The translations under genes and the position numbers were made by a program. A stretch of 23,585 nt of DNA, from contig CAZJNX010000059.1 of assembly GCA_964547415.1 (NCBI GenBank), positions 1 to 23,585 of the forward strand. Reading direction: 5' to 3'. The stretch's first letter is position 1; every line of letters begins with the position of its first letter. Positions 1-7,974 of this stretch are shown one piece after another. The notes beneath the pieces were generated by a model. That model searched no databases, had not been told where the DNA came from, and was given only the letters and a program-made list of their open reading frames with translations. The DNA is from CAZJNX01 sp964547415. Its GTDB lineage: Bacteria > Pseudomonadota > Alphaproteobacteria > Rhizobiales > Amorphaceae.

Positions 1-1
1 C

Positions 2-766
2 TTCGGCATCCTCGCCGACGACACGCCGCCCGTGGGCCTTGCCGCCTACGCCGCCGCGGCGATCTCCGGCGGCGATCCGATCAAGACGGGCGTCCAGGGC
101 TTCACCTACGACATTCGCACGGCGCTCCTGCCGTTCCTGTTCATCTTCAACACCCAGCTCCTCCTGATCGACGTGACGGTGCTGCAGGGCATCTTCGTCT
201 TTGTCGTGGCGACCGTCGCCATGCTCGTCTTCGCCGCGGCGACCCAGCGCTACTTCCTGGCGCCGTGCCGCTGGTGGGAGGTGGCGGCGCTCCTCCTCGT
301 CGCCTTCACCCTGTTCCGGCCCGGCTTCTGGCTCGACCAGGTGCAGCCGCCCTTCGACGCCCACCCGGCGGCCCAGACCTTCCAGGTCGCGGGGGCGCAG
401 CCCGCGGGCGGGCAGGTGCGCCTCGTCCTCGAGGGGACGGACTTCAACGACCCGGACCGTCGCGTCACCAAGGTGCTCGCCGTCGACCTTCCCGAGGGCG
501 CGGACGGGGAGGCGCGGCTCGCCGACGCGGGCCTCACGGTCATGGCGGACGGCGACAGCTTCACCCTCGAGGAGCCGTTCCCCGGCACCCGCTACGCCCC
601 GCTCTCCCAGGAGTTCGACTTCTGGGCCGACGAGCCGGTGATCGTGACGTCCATCGAGACCCGGGCGGAGCAATGGCCGAAGGAGGTGTTCTACATCCCG
701 GCGTTCGCCCTCCTCGCCCTCGTCATCGCCCTGCAACGCCGACGCCAGACGGTGCCGGCCTTCTGA
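2..766 (+). CDS. TRAP transporter fused permease, C-terminal part (5' end outside window)
   Basis: This is the end of a TRAP (tripartite ATP-independent periplasmic) transporter permease of the fused DctQM type, which moves an organic solute across the inner membrane using an ion gradient and a periplasmic binding protein. The reading frame is open from base 2, and about 254 residues are visible. The first residues (FGILADDTPPVGLAAYAAA) resemble the last conserved DctM segment, followed by hydrophobic stretches. A soluble region of about 110 residues then precedes one last membrane segment near the C-terminus (FYIPAFALLALVIAL), which is the arrangement of the DUF3394 tail found on many fused TRAP permeases. 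The aminotransferase gene starts 98 bp downstream on the same strand, so the solute may be an amino-group compound; that is inference. The binding-protein gene is not in the window. Confidence 0.85.
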   Translation, partial: FGILADDTPPVGLAAYAAAAISGGDPIKTGVQGFTYDIRTALLPFLFIFNTQLLLIDVTVLQGIFVFVVATVAMLVFAAATQRYFLAPCRWWEVAALLLVAFTLFRPGFWLDQVQPPFDAHPAAQTFQVAGAQPAGGQVRLVLEGTDFNDPDRRVTKVLAVDLPEGADGEARLADAGLTVMADGDSFTLEEPFPGTRYAPLSQEFDFWADEPVIVTSIETRAEQWPKEVFYIPAFALLALVIALQRRRQTVPAF

Positions 767-864
767 CCGCCCGCGGCAGGGCAGCTGCGCGACGGCCGCA
801 CGGGCGCGGGGCGGCCGCCGCCACCACATGCCGCCCGTCGCGCCCCCGACCCGCCGAGGCCGCC

Positions 865-2211
865 ATGCCGTCCCGCCACGTCTTCCAGCGCCATTCCGCC
901 GCCGAGATGCCCGTCGCCGTCGGCGGCGACGGGCCGTACGTGGTCGCCGCGGACGGGACCCGCTACCTCGACGCCTCGGGCGGGGCGGCCGTCTCCTGCC
1001 TCGGCCACGCCCACGAAGGGGTGAAGGCGGCGATCCACGCGCAGGTGGACGCCCTCGCCTACGCCCACACCGGCTTCTTCACCTCCGAGGCGGCCGAACG
1101 GCTCGCGACGCGGCTCGCGGAGCGGGCGCCGGAGGGAATCGAGCGGGTCTACTTCGTCTCGGGCGGGTCGGAGGCTGCGGAGGCGGCGATCAAGCTCGCC
1201 CGCCAGTATTTCCTGGAGAGGGGCGAACCCGCGCGCCACCGGGTGATCGCCCGCCGCCAGAGCTATCACGGCAACACCCTCGGCGCGCTGGCGGCCGGCG
1301 GCAACGAGTGGCGCCGCGCCCCGTTCCGCCCGCTCCTCGCCGACGCCTTCGTGCACGTCTCGCCCTGCCATTTCTGGCGCTGGGGCGAGGCGGGCGAAAG
1401 CCCCGAAGCCTACGGCGAGCGCCTCGCCGCCGAGCTCGAGGAGACGGTGGAGCGCCTCGGGCCGGAGACCGTCGCCGCCTTCATGGCCGAGCCGGTGGTG
1501 GGGGCGACCATGGGCGCGGTGCCGGCCGTTCCGGGCTACTTTTCCCGCATCCGCGAGGTCTGCGACCGGCACGGCATCCTCCTTATCCTCGATGAGGTGA
1601 TGTGCGGCATGGGGCGGACGGGCACCCTGTTCGCCTCCGAACAGGACGGGGTGCGGCCCGACATCGTGCTGATCGCCAAGGGCCTCGGCGCGGGCTACCA
1701 GCCGATCGGCGCCATGCTGGTGTCCGCCGAGATCCACGACGCGGTGGCCGCGGGCTCCGGCTTCTTCCAGCACGGTCACACCTACATGGGCCACCCTGTC
1801 GCCTGCGCGGCCGGCAACGCCGTCCTCGACGCCATCGAGGGGGAGGATCTCCTCGCGGCCGTCCGCGCCCGCGGCGAACAGCTCCAGTCGGCGCTGGAGG
1901 CGCGGCTCGGCCAGCACCCCAACGTGGGCGACATCCGCGGCCGCGGCCTGTTCCGCGGGATCGAGCTCGTCGCCGACCGGGACACGAAGGCGCCCCTCGA
2001 CCCGGCCCGCCGCACCCACGCCGCGATCAAGAAGGCGGCGATGGCGCGGGGCCTCATGACCTACCCGATGGGCGGCACCATCGACGGGCGGCAGGGCGAC
2101 CACGTCCTCATCGCCCCGCCCTTCATCGTGACCGCCGGGGAGATCGAGACCATCGCCGACCGCCTCGCGGACGCCGTCGCCGACGTCCTCCCCGCTGCCC
2201 GCGGCGCCTGA
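865..2211 (+). CDS. Class III PLP-dependent aminotransferase
   Basis: A 448-residue aminotransferase of fold type I, class III, which transfers an amino group from a primary amine or omega-amino acid to a keto acid using pyridoxal phosphate. Visible landmarks are the phosphate-binding SGGSEAAEAAIKLAR stretch, the SYHGNT motif, the LILDEVMCGMGRTG motif with the ring-nitrogen aspartate D243, and the Schiff-base lysine K272 in IAKGLGAGYQPIGAM. The D-to-K spacing and total length are normal for the class. The ATG at 865 was chosen because the product starts just before the conserved N-terminal region; the frame stays open far upstream, but that part overlaps the permease gene and looks like out-of-frame Arg/Pro-rich sequence. 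The substrate cannot be read from sequence. Position behind a TRAP permease suggests that it acts on an imported amine or amino acid. Confidence 0.9.
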   Translation: MPSRHVFQRHSAAEMPVAVGGDGPYVVAADGTRYLDASGGAAVSCLGHAHEGVKAAIHAQVDALAYAHTGFFTSEAAERLATRLAERAPEGIERVYFVSGGSEAAEAAIKLARQYFLERGEPARHRVIARRQSYHGNTLGALAAGGNEWRRAPFRPLLADAFVHVSPCHFWRWGEAGESPEAYGERLAAELEETVERLGPETVAAFMAEPVVGATMGAVPAVPGYFSRIREVCDRHGILLILDEVMCGMGRTGTLFASEQDGVRPDIVLIAKGLGAGYQPIGAMLVSAEIHDAVAAGSGFFQHGHTYMGHPVACAAGNAVLDAIEGEDLLAAVRARGEQLQSALEARLGQHPNVGDIRGRGLFRGIELVADRDTKAPLDPARRTHAAIKKAAMARGLMTYPMGGTIDGRQGDHVLIAPPFIVTAGEIETIADRLADAVADVLPAARGA

Positions 2212-2400
2212 CCGCCCGGGCCTCGGCCACCGGCCCGCGGGCGTTGCGGCCCGGCACCTTCGAGGGGGCGGACCGCAGGCATCCCGGACCCGACCGCCCG
2301 CCCGTCCGGCGAGGCCGCCGTCACCGGTCCCCGGGCAGCTCTTCCCGGCCCGCGCCGGCGCCGACCGCAAGGTGCGCCAGGCCGGCGGGACGCGCCGCGG

Positions 2401-3621
2401 CTACTGCCGGTCCGTTTCCGTGCCGCCGGCCGGCCCGAACAGCTCCACCGGGTCGCTGATCCCGTCGAGCAGGAAGGCGCCGCGGCTCGCGAAGGCGCCG
2501 GGACGGGCCGCGGCGACCTCCCCGGTGACGAGGACCGGCTCGCCCAGCACCTTCGTCATCGCCTCCACGCGCGCCACGCGGTTCACCGTCGGCCAGACCA
2601 CAGAGAAGGACAGCCGCTCCGGCACCCCGACGTTGCCGAACATCACCGTGCCCATGGCGACGGCGAGGCCCGCGACCGGCTCCCGCCCGTCGAAGGCCGG
2701 GTCGCGGGCAAGGACGTCGAGCCGGGCGAGCGCGTCGTCGACCGCCCGGAGCGCGCCCTCGATCCCGCCTCCGTCCTCCGGGAAGATGGCGAGGACGGCA
2801 TCGCCGATGAAGTCGAGCACCTCCCCGCCCGCGGCGATCACGGCCCCCGCCGTCGCGTCGAAGTAGCGGTTGAGGAGGGCGATGAAGGCCGCCGGCGCCA
2901 GCGTCTCGGCGAGGCGCGTGGAGCCGCGCATGTCCGCGTACCAGATGCAGGCGGGGATGTACTGCCCGTCCCCGAGGCGGATCTCGCCGGCGAGCACCCG
3001 CTCGCCCGCGATGTTGCCGAGATAAGTGCGGGCGATGGCGTCGGTGAGCCCGCGCGCGATGGACATGCGGCAGGACAGCGCCAGCACGTAGCGCAGCCGT
3101 TCCAGCGCGGCGACGTCCGCCTCCGAGAAGCCGCCCGCGGCGTCGGTGCACAAGCTCACGACGATGCCCGGCTGGCCGGGCTCGTGGTCCTTCACCGCCC
3201 GCGGCTCCCGGCCGCCGAAGCCCACCTTGAAAACGAGGTATTCCGTGTGCCCGTTGGCGGCGAAGTCCGAGAAGGCGGCGAAGCGCGCCTTCATGTCGGG
3301 GTCGGTGAGGTCCATCCGCCAGCGCACCGCGTCGCTCTCCAGGAACACGCGCAAGGGGCTGTTGAGCCACGCCGTGCGGTAGAGCGAGCCGTAGCGCCAG
3401 CGCGTCGCCGTCGTGCGCCGCCCCACCGCCTCCCAGACCACCTCCTCGGCCCGGAACAGGGGGTGGATCATCTTCCAGGCCACCATCACCCGCGAGACCG
3501 GCAGCCCGCCGGTCCTCAGCGTCTCGCCGAAGGCGTCCACCATGTCCTCGAGCGGACCGTCGGCGAGTGCGCGTTCGGCGAGCAGGACCTCCACCCGCGC
3601 GATGAGGACGTCGTGGCTCAA
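2401..3621 (-). CDS. Class III adenylate/guanylate cyclase-domain protein
   Basis: A 406-residue soluble protein with an uncharacterised N-terminal region (about 1-210, possibly sensory) and a C-terminal class III nucleotide cyclase domain (about 222-395), which would make cyclic AMP or GMP. Both metal-binding aspartates are present: D230 in YADMRGST and D274 in FIGDAVLAIFP. The transition-state Asn and Arg are N347 and R351 in the PTVNRVARVE stretch. Three positions are odd. The purine-specifying lysine usually found before FIGD is D270, the partner aspartate position is P344, and the normally conserved glycine before it is W343, so substrate choice is unclear. The start is a TTG, chosen because GGAAGA lies about 6 nt upstream and no better ATG exists near it. 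The gene is divergent from the VWA/phosphatase/kinase triad, 247 bp apart, and convergent with the aminotransferase. Confidence 0.88.
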   Translation of the reverse strand: MSHDVLIARVEVLLAERALADGPLEDMVDAFGETLRTGGLPVSRVMVAWKMIHPLFRAEEVVWEAVGRRTTATRWRYGSLYRTAWLNSPLRVFLESDAVRWRMDLTDPDMKARFAAFSDFAANGHTEYLVFKVGFGGREPRAVKDHEPGQPGIVVSLCTDAAGGFSEADVAALERLRYVLALSCRMSIARGLTDAIARTYLGNIAGERVLAGEIRLGDGQYIPACIWYADMRGSTRLAETLAPAAFIALLNRYFDATAGAVIAAGGEVLDFIGDAVLAIFPEDGGGIEGALRAVDDALARLDVLARDPAFDGREPVAGLAVAMGTVMFGNVGVPERLSFSVVWPTVNRVARVEAMTKVLGEPVLVTGEVAAARPGAFASRGAFLLDGISDPVELFGPAGGTETDRQ

Positions 3622-3798
3622 GGCAGTCTTCCGTTCGGGGCCGGCCCTCGGGCCGGCGGGGGACCGTTCATGCCCCGCGCCCGCCGCCCGGCGCGCTGGG
3701 GTATCTCAACGGGCCGGGGCGACCGGCCCGCGAAAGCCTGCGCCGCGCCCGGCCCGGGCGCAACCGCCCGCCGGACACGCGGACGCGGCAGGCGAGGC

Positions 3799-3828
3799 TT
3801 GCCCCGCCCTGCCCCGTGGTCAGATAAG
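3799..3828 (+). promoter_or_regulatory. Candidate sigma-70-type promoter for the triad operon
   Basis: TTGCCC at 3799-3804 (4 of 6 to the -35 consensus), an 18-nt spacer, then GATAAG at 3823-3828 (4 of 6 to the -10 consensus), about 40 nt before the VWA gene start. The CAGATAAG stretch is one of the few AT-containing patches in this GC-rich spacer. It was found by eye, and a spacer of 18 and a relaxed match make it only a candidate. Confidence 0.3.
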
Positions 3829-3868
3829 CGGGCGGGACGGGGCGTTGCGGCGACACGGGAGAGACGCG

Positions 3869-4552
3869 ATGGCGAGCCTTGAGCAGGAGCCCTTCGGTGC
3901 CGGGGGCAACGAGTTCGTCGACAACCCGGAGCCCCGCTGCCCCGTGGTCCTCCTCCTCGACACGTCCTACTCCATGTCGGGCGCGAAGATCGACGCCCTC
4001 AACGAGGGCCTTCTCCACTTCCACGAGGAGCTCGCGGCCGACAAGCTCGCCATGAAGCGGGTCGAGGTGGCGATCGTGACCTTCGGCCCGGTGGAGACCG
4101 AGGGCGCCTTCGTGACGGCGGACCGTTTCCGCCCGCCGCGCCTCGACCCGGGCGGCAACACGCCGATGGGCGAGGCGATCCTGAAGGCGGTGGACATGCT
4201 GCGCGCGCGCAAGGACCACTACCGCTCGGCCGGCGTCGACTTCTACCGCCCGTGGATCTTCCTCGTCACCGACGGGGCGCCCACCGATTCGGTCGCCGAG
4301 GCGGCACGGCGCGTGAAGGCGGGCGAGGAGGGCAAGGAGTTCATGTTCTTCGCCGTCGGCGTCGAGGGGGCGGACATGGAGGCCCTCTCGGGGATCGCCG
4401 TGCGGGAGCCCCTGAAGCTGAAGGGGCTCGCCTTCCGCGAATTGTTCGCCTGGCTGTCCAACTCCCTCGGCGCCGTGTCCCGCTCGCGCACGGACGAGGC
4501 GGCGCCGCTGAAGAACCCGACCGCGCCCGACGGCTGGGCGGTGGCGGGCTGA
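3869..4552 (+). CDS. VWA domain protein, TerY/YegL-like
   Basis: A 227-residue cytoplasmic von Willebrand factor A domain protein. The full metal-ion-dependent adhesion site is visible: D31-x-S33-x-S35 in LLDTSYSMSG, T98 in GGNTPMG and D135 in VTDGAPTD. Such stand-alone VWA proteins (TerY, or YegL in E. coli) are found with a PP2C phosphatase and a kinase; together they form the TerY-P triad described by comparative genomics of tellurium-resistance and stress systems. Here the same three genes follow in order, with 17-nt and 16-nt gaps, which supports an operon. The ATG at 3869 has GGGAGAG just upstream. No TerD, TerC or other ter gene is in view, so a role in tellurite resistance is not supported. 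The likely job is a divalent-metal-dependent scaffold or partner of the kinase and phosphatase, which is inferred from family context. Confidence 0.9.
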   Translation: MASLEQEPFGAGGNEFVDNPEPRCPVVLLLDTSYSMSGAKIDALNEGLLHFHEELAADKLAMKRVEVAIVTFGPVETEGAFVTADRFRPPRLDPGGNTPMGEAILKAVDMLRARKDHYRSAGVDFYRPWIFLVTDGAPTDSVAEAARRVKAGEEGKEFMFFAVGVEGADMEALSGIAVREPLKLKGLAFRELFAWLSNSLGAVSRSRTDEAAPLKNPTAPDGWAVAG

Positions 4553-4569
4553 CCGCGCCGCGCGGGCCC

Positions 4570-5346
4570 GTGGCCGGCTGGCTGACGGCGGCCGCCTCCC
4601 GGCGGGGAACGGCCCACGCCCGGCGGGGCGAGCCGCGGCAGGACGCGGTCCTCGTCCGGCACGGGCCCGGCGAGGCGCTGGTGGCCGCCGTCGCGGACGG
4701 GGCGGGCAGCGCACCGCGCGGGGGGGCGGGGGCGGCGCTCGCCTGCCGCGTCATGGCCGCGTCGGCCGCGGCCCGCCTCCGCCGGGACGGGTTCGCCGCC
4801 CTCGATCCGTCGGCGGCGGTGGAGGCGGCCCGCGCTGCCCTCCTCGCTGCGGCCGGGCGGCACGGCATCGCCCCCCGCGCCCTCGCGACGACCGCGATCC
4901 TCCTCCTGTCGGACGGCGAGCGGACACGCCTCGCCCACGTGGGCGACGGGGCGGTCGTGGCCCGCGGCGCCGACGGCGGCTGGACCGCCCTCGCATGGCC
5001 CGCCGGCGGCCCCTACGCGGGCATGACGGCCTTCCTCACGGACGAGCCCGCGCCCGAGGTGCGCGTGCGCGAGGTGGACGGGCCGGTGTCGGGCCTCGCC
5101 CTGTTCACCGACGGCCTCGAGCGGCTCGTCCTCGACCTCGCCGGCGGAACGCCCCACGCCCCGTTCTTCGACATGGTCGCCGCCCCCCTCGACCGGCGCG
5201 CCGCCGACCCCGCCGTGCCCGCCGGCCGAGACCGGACCCTGTCCGCCGCCCTCGCCCGCTACCTCGGGAGCGAGCCCGTCACCGACCGGACGGACGACGA
5301 CACGACGCTCCTCCTCGCCGTGCGCCGCCCGCCGGCCGGGCCCTGA
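4570..5346 (+). CDS. PP2C-family Ser/Thr protein phosphatase, YegK-like
   Basis: A 258-residue PP2C phosphatase, expected to remove phosphate from Ser/Thr residues, probably on the partner kinase or its targets. The motif set is complete: D25 in QDA near the N-terminus, metal-binding D43-G44 in VADGAG, VGDG at 124-127, FTDG at 179-182 (D181) and the C-terminal D241-D243 followed by TTLLLAV. The start is placed at GTG 4570, 17 nt after the VWA stop, because the product then begins with the typical short PP2C lead-in (WLTAAASRRGTAH); the ribosome site is weak, so coupling to the upstream gene is likely. The frame is open further upstream, but only as a shadow of the VWA gene. The phosphatase lies between VWA and kinase genes, as in triads elsewhere. 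Confidence 0.88.
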   Translation: MAGWLTAAASRRGTAHARRGEPRQDAVLVRHGPGEALVAAVADGAGSAPRGGAGAALACRVMAASAAARLRRDGFAALDPSAAVEAARAALLAAAGRHGIAPRALATTAILLLSDGERTRLAHVGDGAVVARGADGGWTALAWPAGGPYAGMTAFLTDEPAPEVRVREVDGPVSGLALFTDGLERLVLDLAGGTPHAPFFDMVAAPLDRRAADPAVPAGRDRTLSAALARYLGSEPVTDRTDDDTTLLLAVRRPPAGP

Positions 5347-5362
5347 GCGAGGCGGACGGGCC

Positions 5363-7414
5363 GTGACGGTCGCTGACGGGGGATACCGGCTCGACGGGCG
5401 GCCGGTGCGCCTCGCCGAGCGGCTCGGGCGGGGCGGGGAGGGGGAGGTGTTCGCCCTCGCCGAGGCGCCGGAGACCGCCGTCAAGCTCTACGCGCCCGAG
5501 GCCGCCGCCCGCCGCGCCGACAAGATCGCGGCGATGGTCGCCGCCCGCTTCGCCGGGGCCGCGCCCTTCGTCGCCTTCCCCCGCGCCCTCGTCCACGACG
5601 GGCGGGGCCGCTTCGCGGGCTTTTCCATGGCGCGGGTGACGGCGGCCGAGCCCCTCCACGAGGTCTACGCGCCAGGCCCGCGCAAGGAGCGTTTTCCGGA
5701 CGCGGACTACCGCTTTCTCGTGCGCGTCGCCCTCAACGTCGCCCGCGCGGTGGCGGCCACCCACGCGACGGGCTGCGTGATCGGGGACGTGAACCATTCC
5801 GGCTTCCTGATCGGGCCGGACGGGCGCGTCACCCTCATCGACGCCGACAGCTTCGCCTTCGCCGCGGATGGCGTCCGCCACCCCTGCCACGTGGGGGTGC
5901 CCGAATACACCGCGCCCGAGCTTTCCGGCCGGTCCCTCGCGGGCGTCGACCGGACCGTGGACCATGACGCCTTCGCCCTCGCGGTGGTCCTCTTCCAGCT
6001 CCTGTTCATGGGCCGCCACCCGTTCGCGGGCGTCTCCTCCGCCGGCCACGTGACGGTGCCCGAGGCGATCGCCGCCCACCGCTTCCCCTACGACCGCACC
6101 CGCGAGACCGGCCTTTCGCCCCCGCCGGGCGCGCCGCGCCTTCAGGACGTGCCCGCGCCGCTCGCCGCCCTGTTCGAGGCGGCGTTTGCGCCGGATGCCG
6201 CCGGGCACCGGCCGGCGGCGAGCGCATGGGTCGCCGCCCTCGAGGACCTCGAGGCGCGGCTGAGGCCGTGCGCGGAGAGCCTGCGCCATCACTTCGCCGA
6301 CGGAGCGCCGGGGTGCCCCTGGTGCCGGCTCGAGGCGGCGAGCGGGACGCCCCTGTTCCTGCTGCCGGACGCCGTCCTCGGCCGCGCCCTCGGCCTTCCG
6401 GACCTTCCGCCCCTGCCGCCGTTCGACGGGGCGGGCGTGCGCGCCCGCCTCGCCGCCGCCGCCCCGCCCGAGAGCTTCCGCTACGATCCGCCCGCCCCCC
6501 TCGCGCGGGACGTTCCGGCGCCGCCGAGGCGCAGCCGCTGGCCGGACGTGCCGCGCCTCCTCGGCGGGCTCGTGCTGCTGGCGATCGGGCTCGTCAACAT
6601 CGGCCTCATTCCGCAGAACTGGCTGATGTCGGTGCCGGTCCTCCTCGGCGGCTTCGCCTGGGCGCGCGATTCCGTCCGGCCGGACCGGCAGCCGCGGGCC
6701 GAACTCCTCGAGGTGGACAGCCGCCTCTCCCGCGCCCTGCGCAGCTACCAGGCGGGGGTCGACATCGACGGGGCAGCCCTCCTCGCCGCGGAGGTGGAGG
6801 GGCTCGTGGCCGCGCGCGAGACCCTGCCCACCCGCCTCGCGGACGAGGAGCGGCGCTTCCAGGAGGAGCGGGTGCTCGCCCGCCGCGCGGCCTACATGGC
6901 GCGCATCCGCCTTCGCGAGGCCGCCGTTCCGGGGCTCACCGCCGATGGCCTCGCCCGCCTCGAGGCCGCCGGTGTCCGGACGGCCGCGGATGCGGCGGCG
7001 GCGGATCTTCGGGCCGTCCCGGACCTCGACGGGGCGGAGGCCGAGGCCCTCGCCGCCTTCGTGCGCGGCGCCCTCTCGGGTTTCCGCCCGGATGCCGCCT
7101 TCGACGAGGGGGAACGGGCCGAGTTCGCGGCGCGCCACGCGGCCCTCGTCGCGACGGCGCGGGACCTCGACGAGCGCCTGCCCCGGGAGGCCCGCCGCCT
7201 CGAGGCCCTGACGGCGACGATCGAGGCCGCGCGCACGGCCCGCGAGCCCGCGATCGACCACCTTCTCGCCCGCCGCGCCTCCCTGGTCGCGGAGATCGAG
7301 GCCCTCGGCAAGGCCGCCCCGGCCCGTCCGGTCCAGCCCTCGAAGCGCCTGTCGGAGGAGACCCGCCGCCGCGCCCGCGCCCTGAGGACCGGCACGCCCC
7401 CCTCGCCCGCCTGA
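5363..7414 (+). CDS. Membrane-anchored Ser/Thr-type protein kinase with helix-hairpin-helix, YegI-like
   Basis: A 683-residue kinase. The N-terminal kinase domain (about 8-295) has the glycine loop GRGGEGEVF (22-30), the ATP-binding lysine K41 in AVKLY, a catalytic loop reduced to IGDVNHSGFLI with D142 and N144, D160 of IDADSF in place of the DFG aspartate, and APE at 184-186. The HRD histidine is replaced, as in other distant bacterial kinases. A PGCPWC pair (C318, C321) follows, then a Pro-rich linker, two adjacent membrane segments (about 399-435), a charged helical, probably coiled-coil region (about 445-515) and a helix-hairpin-helix repeat (about 520-570). The C-terminus is again helical and basic. 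The start is GTG 5363, 16 nt after the phosphatase stop. E. coli YegI has a comparable kinase plus HhH plan. Kinase activity is likely; targets are unknown. Confidence 0.87.
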   Translation: MTVADGGYRLDGRPVRLAERLGRGGEGEVFALAEAPETAVKLYAPEAAARRADKIAAMVAARFAGAAPFVAFPRALVHDGRGRFAGFSMARVTAAEPLHEVYAPGPRKERFPDADYRFLVRVALNVARAVAATHATGCVIGDVNHSGFLIGPDGRVTLIDADSFAFAADGVRHPCHVGVPEYTAPELSGRSLAGVDRTVDHDAFALAVVLFQLLFMGRHPFAGVSSAGHVTVPEAIAAHRFPYDRTRETGLSPPPGAPRLQDVPAPLAALFEAAFAPDAAGHRPAASAWVAALEDLEARLRPCAESLRHHFADGAPGCPWCRLEAASGTPLFLLPDAVLGRALGLPDLPPLPPFDGAGVRARLAAAAPPESFRYDPPAPLARDVPAPPRRSRWPDVPRLLGGLVLLAIGLVNIGLIPQNWLMSVPVLLGGFAWARDSVRPDRQPRAELLEVDSRLSRALRSYQAGVDIDGAALLAAEVEGLVAARETLPTRLADEERRFQEERVLARRAAYMARIRLREAAVPGLTADGLARLEAAGVRTAADAAAADLRAVPDLDGAEAEALAAFVRGALSGFRPDAAFDEGERAEFAARHAALVATARDLDERLPREARRLEALTATIEAARTAREPAIDHLLARRASLVAEIEALGKAAPARPVQPSKRLSEETRRRARALRTGTPPSPA

Positions 7415-7974
7415 CGGGCTCTCGCGGAGCGGGCAGGGGGGACCCACGCGCGAGCGCAGCCGGTCGATGGTCGGCGCGCGGGGCACCCACCGCGCCGACC
7501 CTCGACCGGCCGGTCCGCGCTTGGCGCGGCTCCGGGCGGGTCGGATCGGCCGGAACGTCGGCGGAGGTGTCGCGCCGACGGAACGGGCCACGGACCCGCG
7601 GGGAGGGACGGGCGTCCGACCCGCGCGGTTGGCGCGGTCCTGACCGCGGACGGGACGACGGCGGGGCTGCCGGTCCGGCCAGCGACGGCGGGGCGCGGGG
7701 GCTGCCGGCGTGCGCGGACGGGCGGTCCGGTGCGCCATGCCCTGCGACCCGTCTCGCTTTCGGGAGTCACCCGGGGCGGGGTCGGGGAATCATCGGCCGG
7801 TGAATGGCCGGGCACATCCGATGGCCGCGAGACGGTCGCCGGAGGGGGCGTCGCCTCGGGACCGGACCGCCGGACGGGGCGCGCAGCGTTCCGGGACCTC
7901 CGCCGTGGAGAACGAGGAGTGGCGGCCGCGATGCGGTCCGGGAGGGGAGGGGAGGGACGGCCGCGCCGGCGGGC
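7415..7974. other. 560-bp intergenic region between convergent genes
   Basis: This spacer lies between the kinase stop (plus) and the pyruvate kinase stop (minus). No frame in it looks like a protein: the open frames are Arg/Pro/Gly-rich and lack ribosome sites. It holds the long hairpin at 7459-7510, and two short similar hairpins with a CCGCGC/GCGCGG stem, at 7515-7529 and 7621-7637. No tRNA or known RNA motif was recognised. Confidence 0.7.
7459..7510. terminator. Long GC-rich hairpin, probable bidirectional transcription stop
   Basis: Arms at 7459-7478 and 7491-7510 pair over 20 positions with a single mismatch (T7468 against C7501) around a 12-nt loop. It begins 45 nt after the kinase stop and lies between two convergent genes, where a shared terminator is expected. 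There is no T-run on either side, so classic intrinsic termination is not shown; a structured RNA or repeat element is the alternative. Confidence 0.4.

Noticed and set aside
265..864. 200-residue N-terminal extension of the aminotransferase frame
   Set aside because: It overlaps the TRAP permease gene and is Arg/Pro/Gly-rich. The family N-terminus begins at 865.
2212..2400. GC hairpin (2217-2222 with 2232-2237) as terminator of the aminotransferase gene
   Set aside because: The stem is only 6 bp with no T-run, and such pairs are frequent by chance in this GC-rich sequence.
3869..7414. Tellurite resistance operon
   Set aside because: Only the TerY-like triad is present. No TerA/B/C/D/Z homologue is in the window, and such triads occur without tellurite resistance.
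5279..7738. 819-codon open frame antisense to the kinase gene
   Set aside because: It mirrors the kinase gene in a GC-rich genome, where stop codons are rare on the opposite strand. Its product is Arg/Gly/Glu-rich with no recognisable domain.
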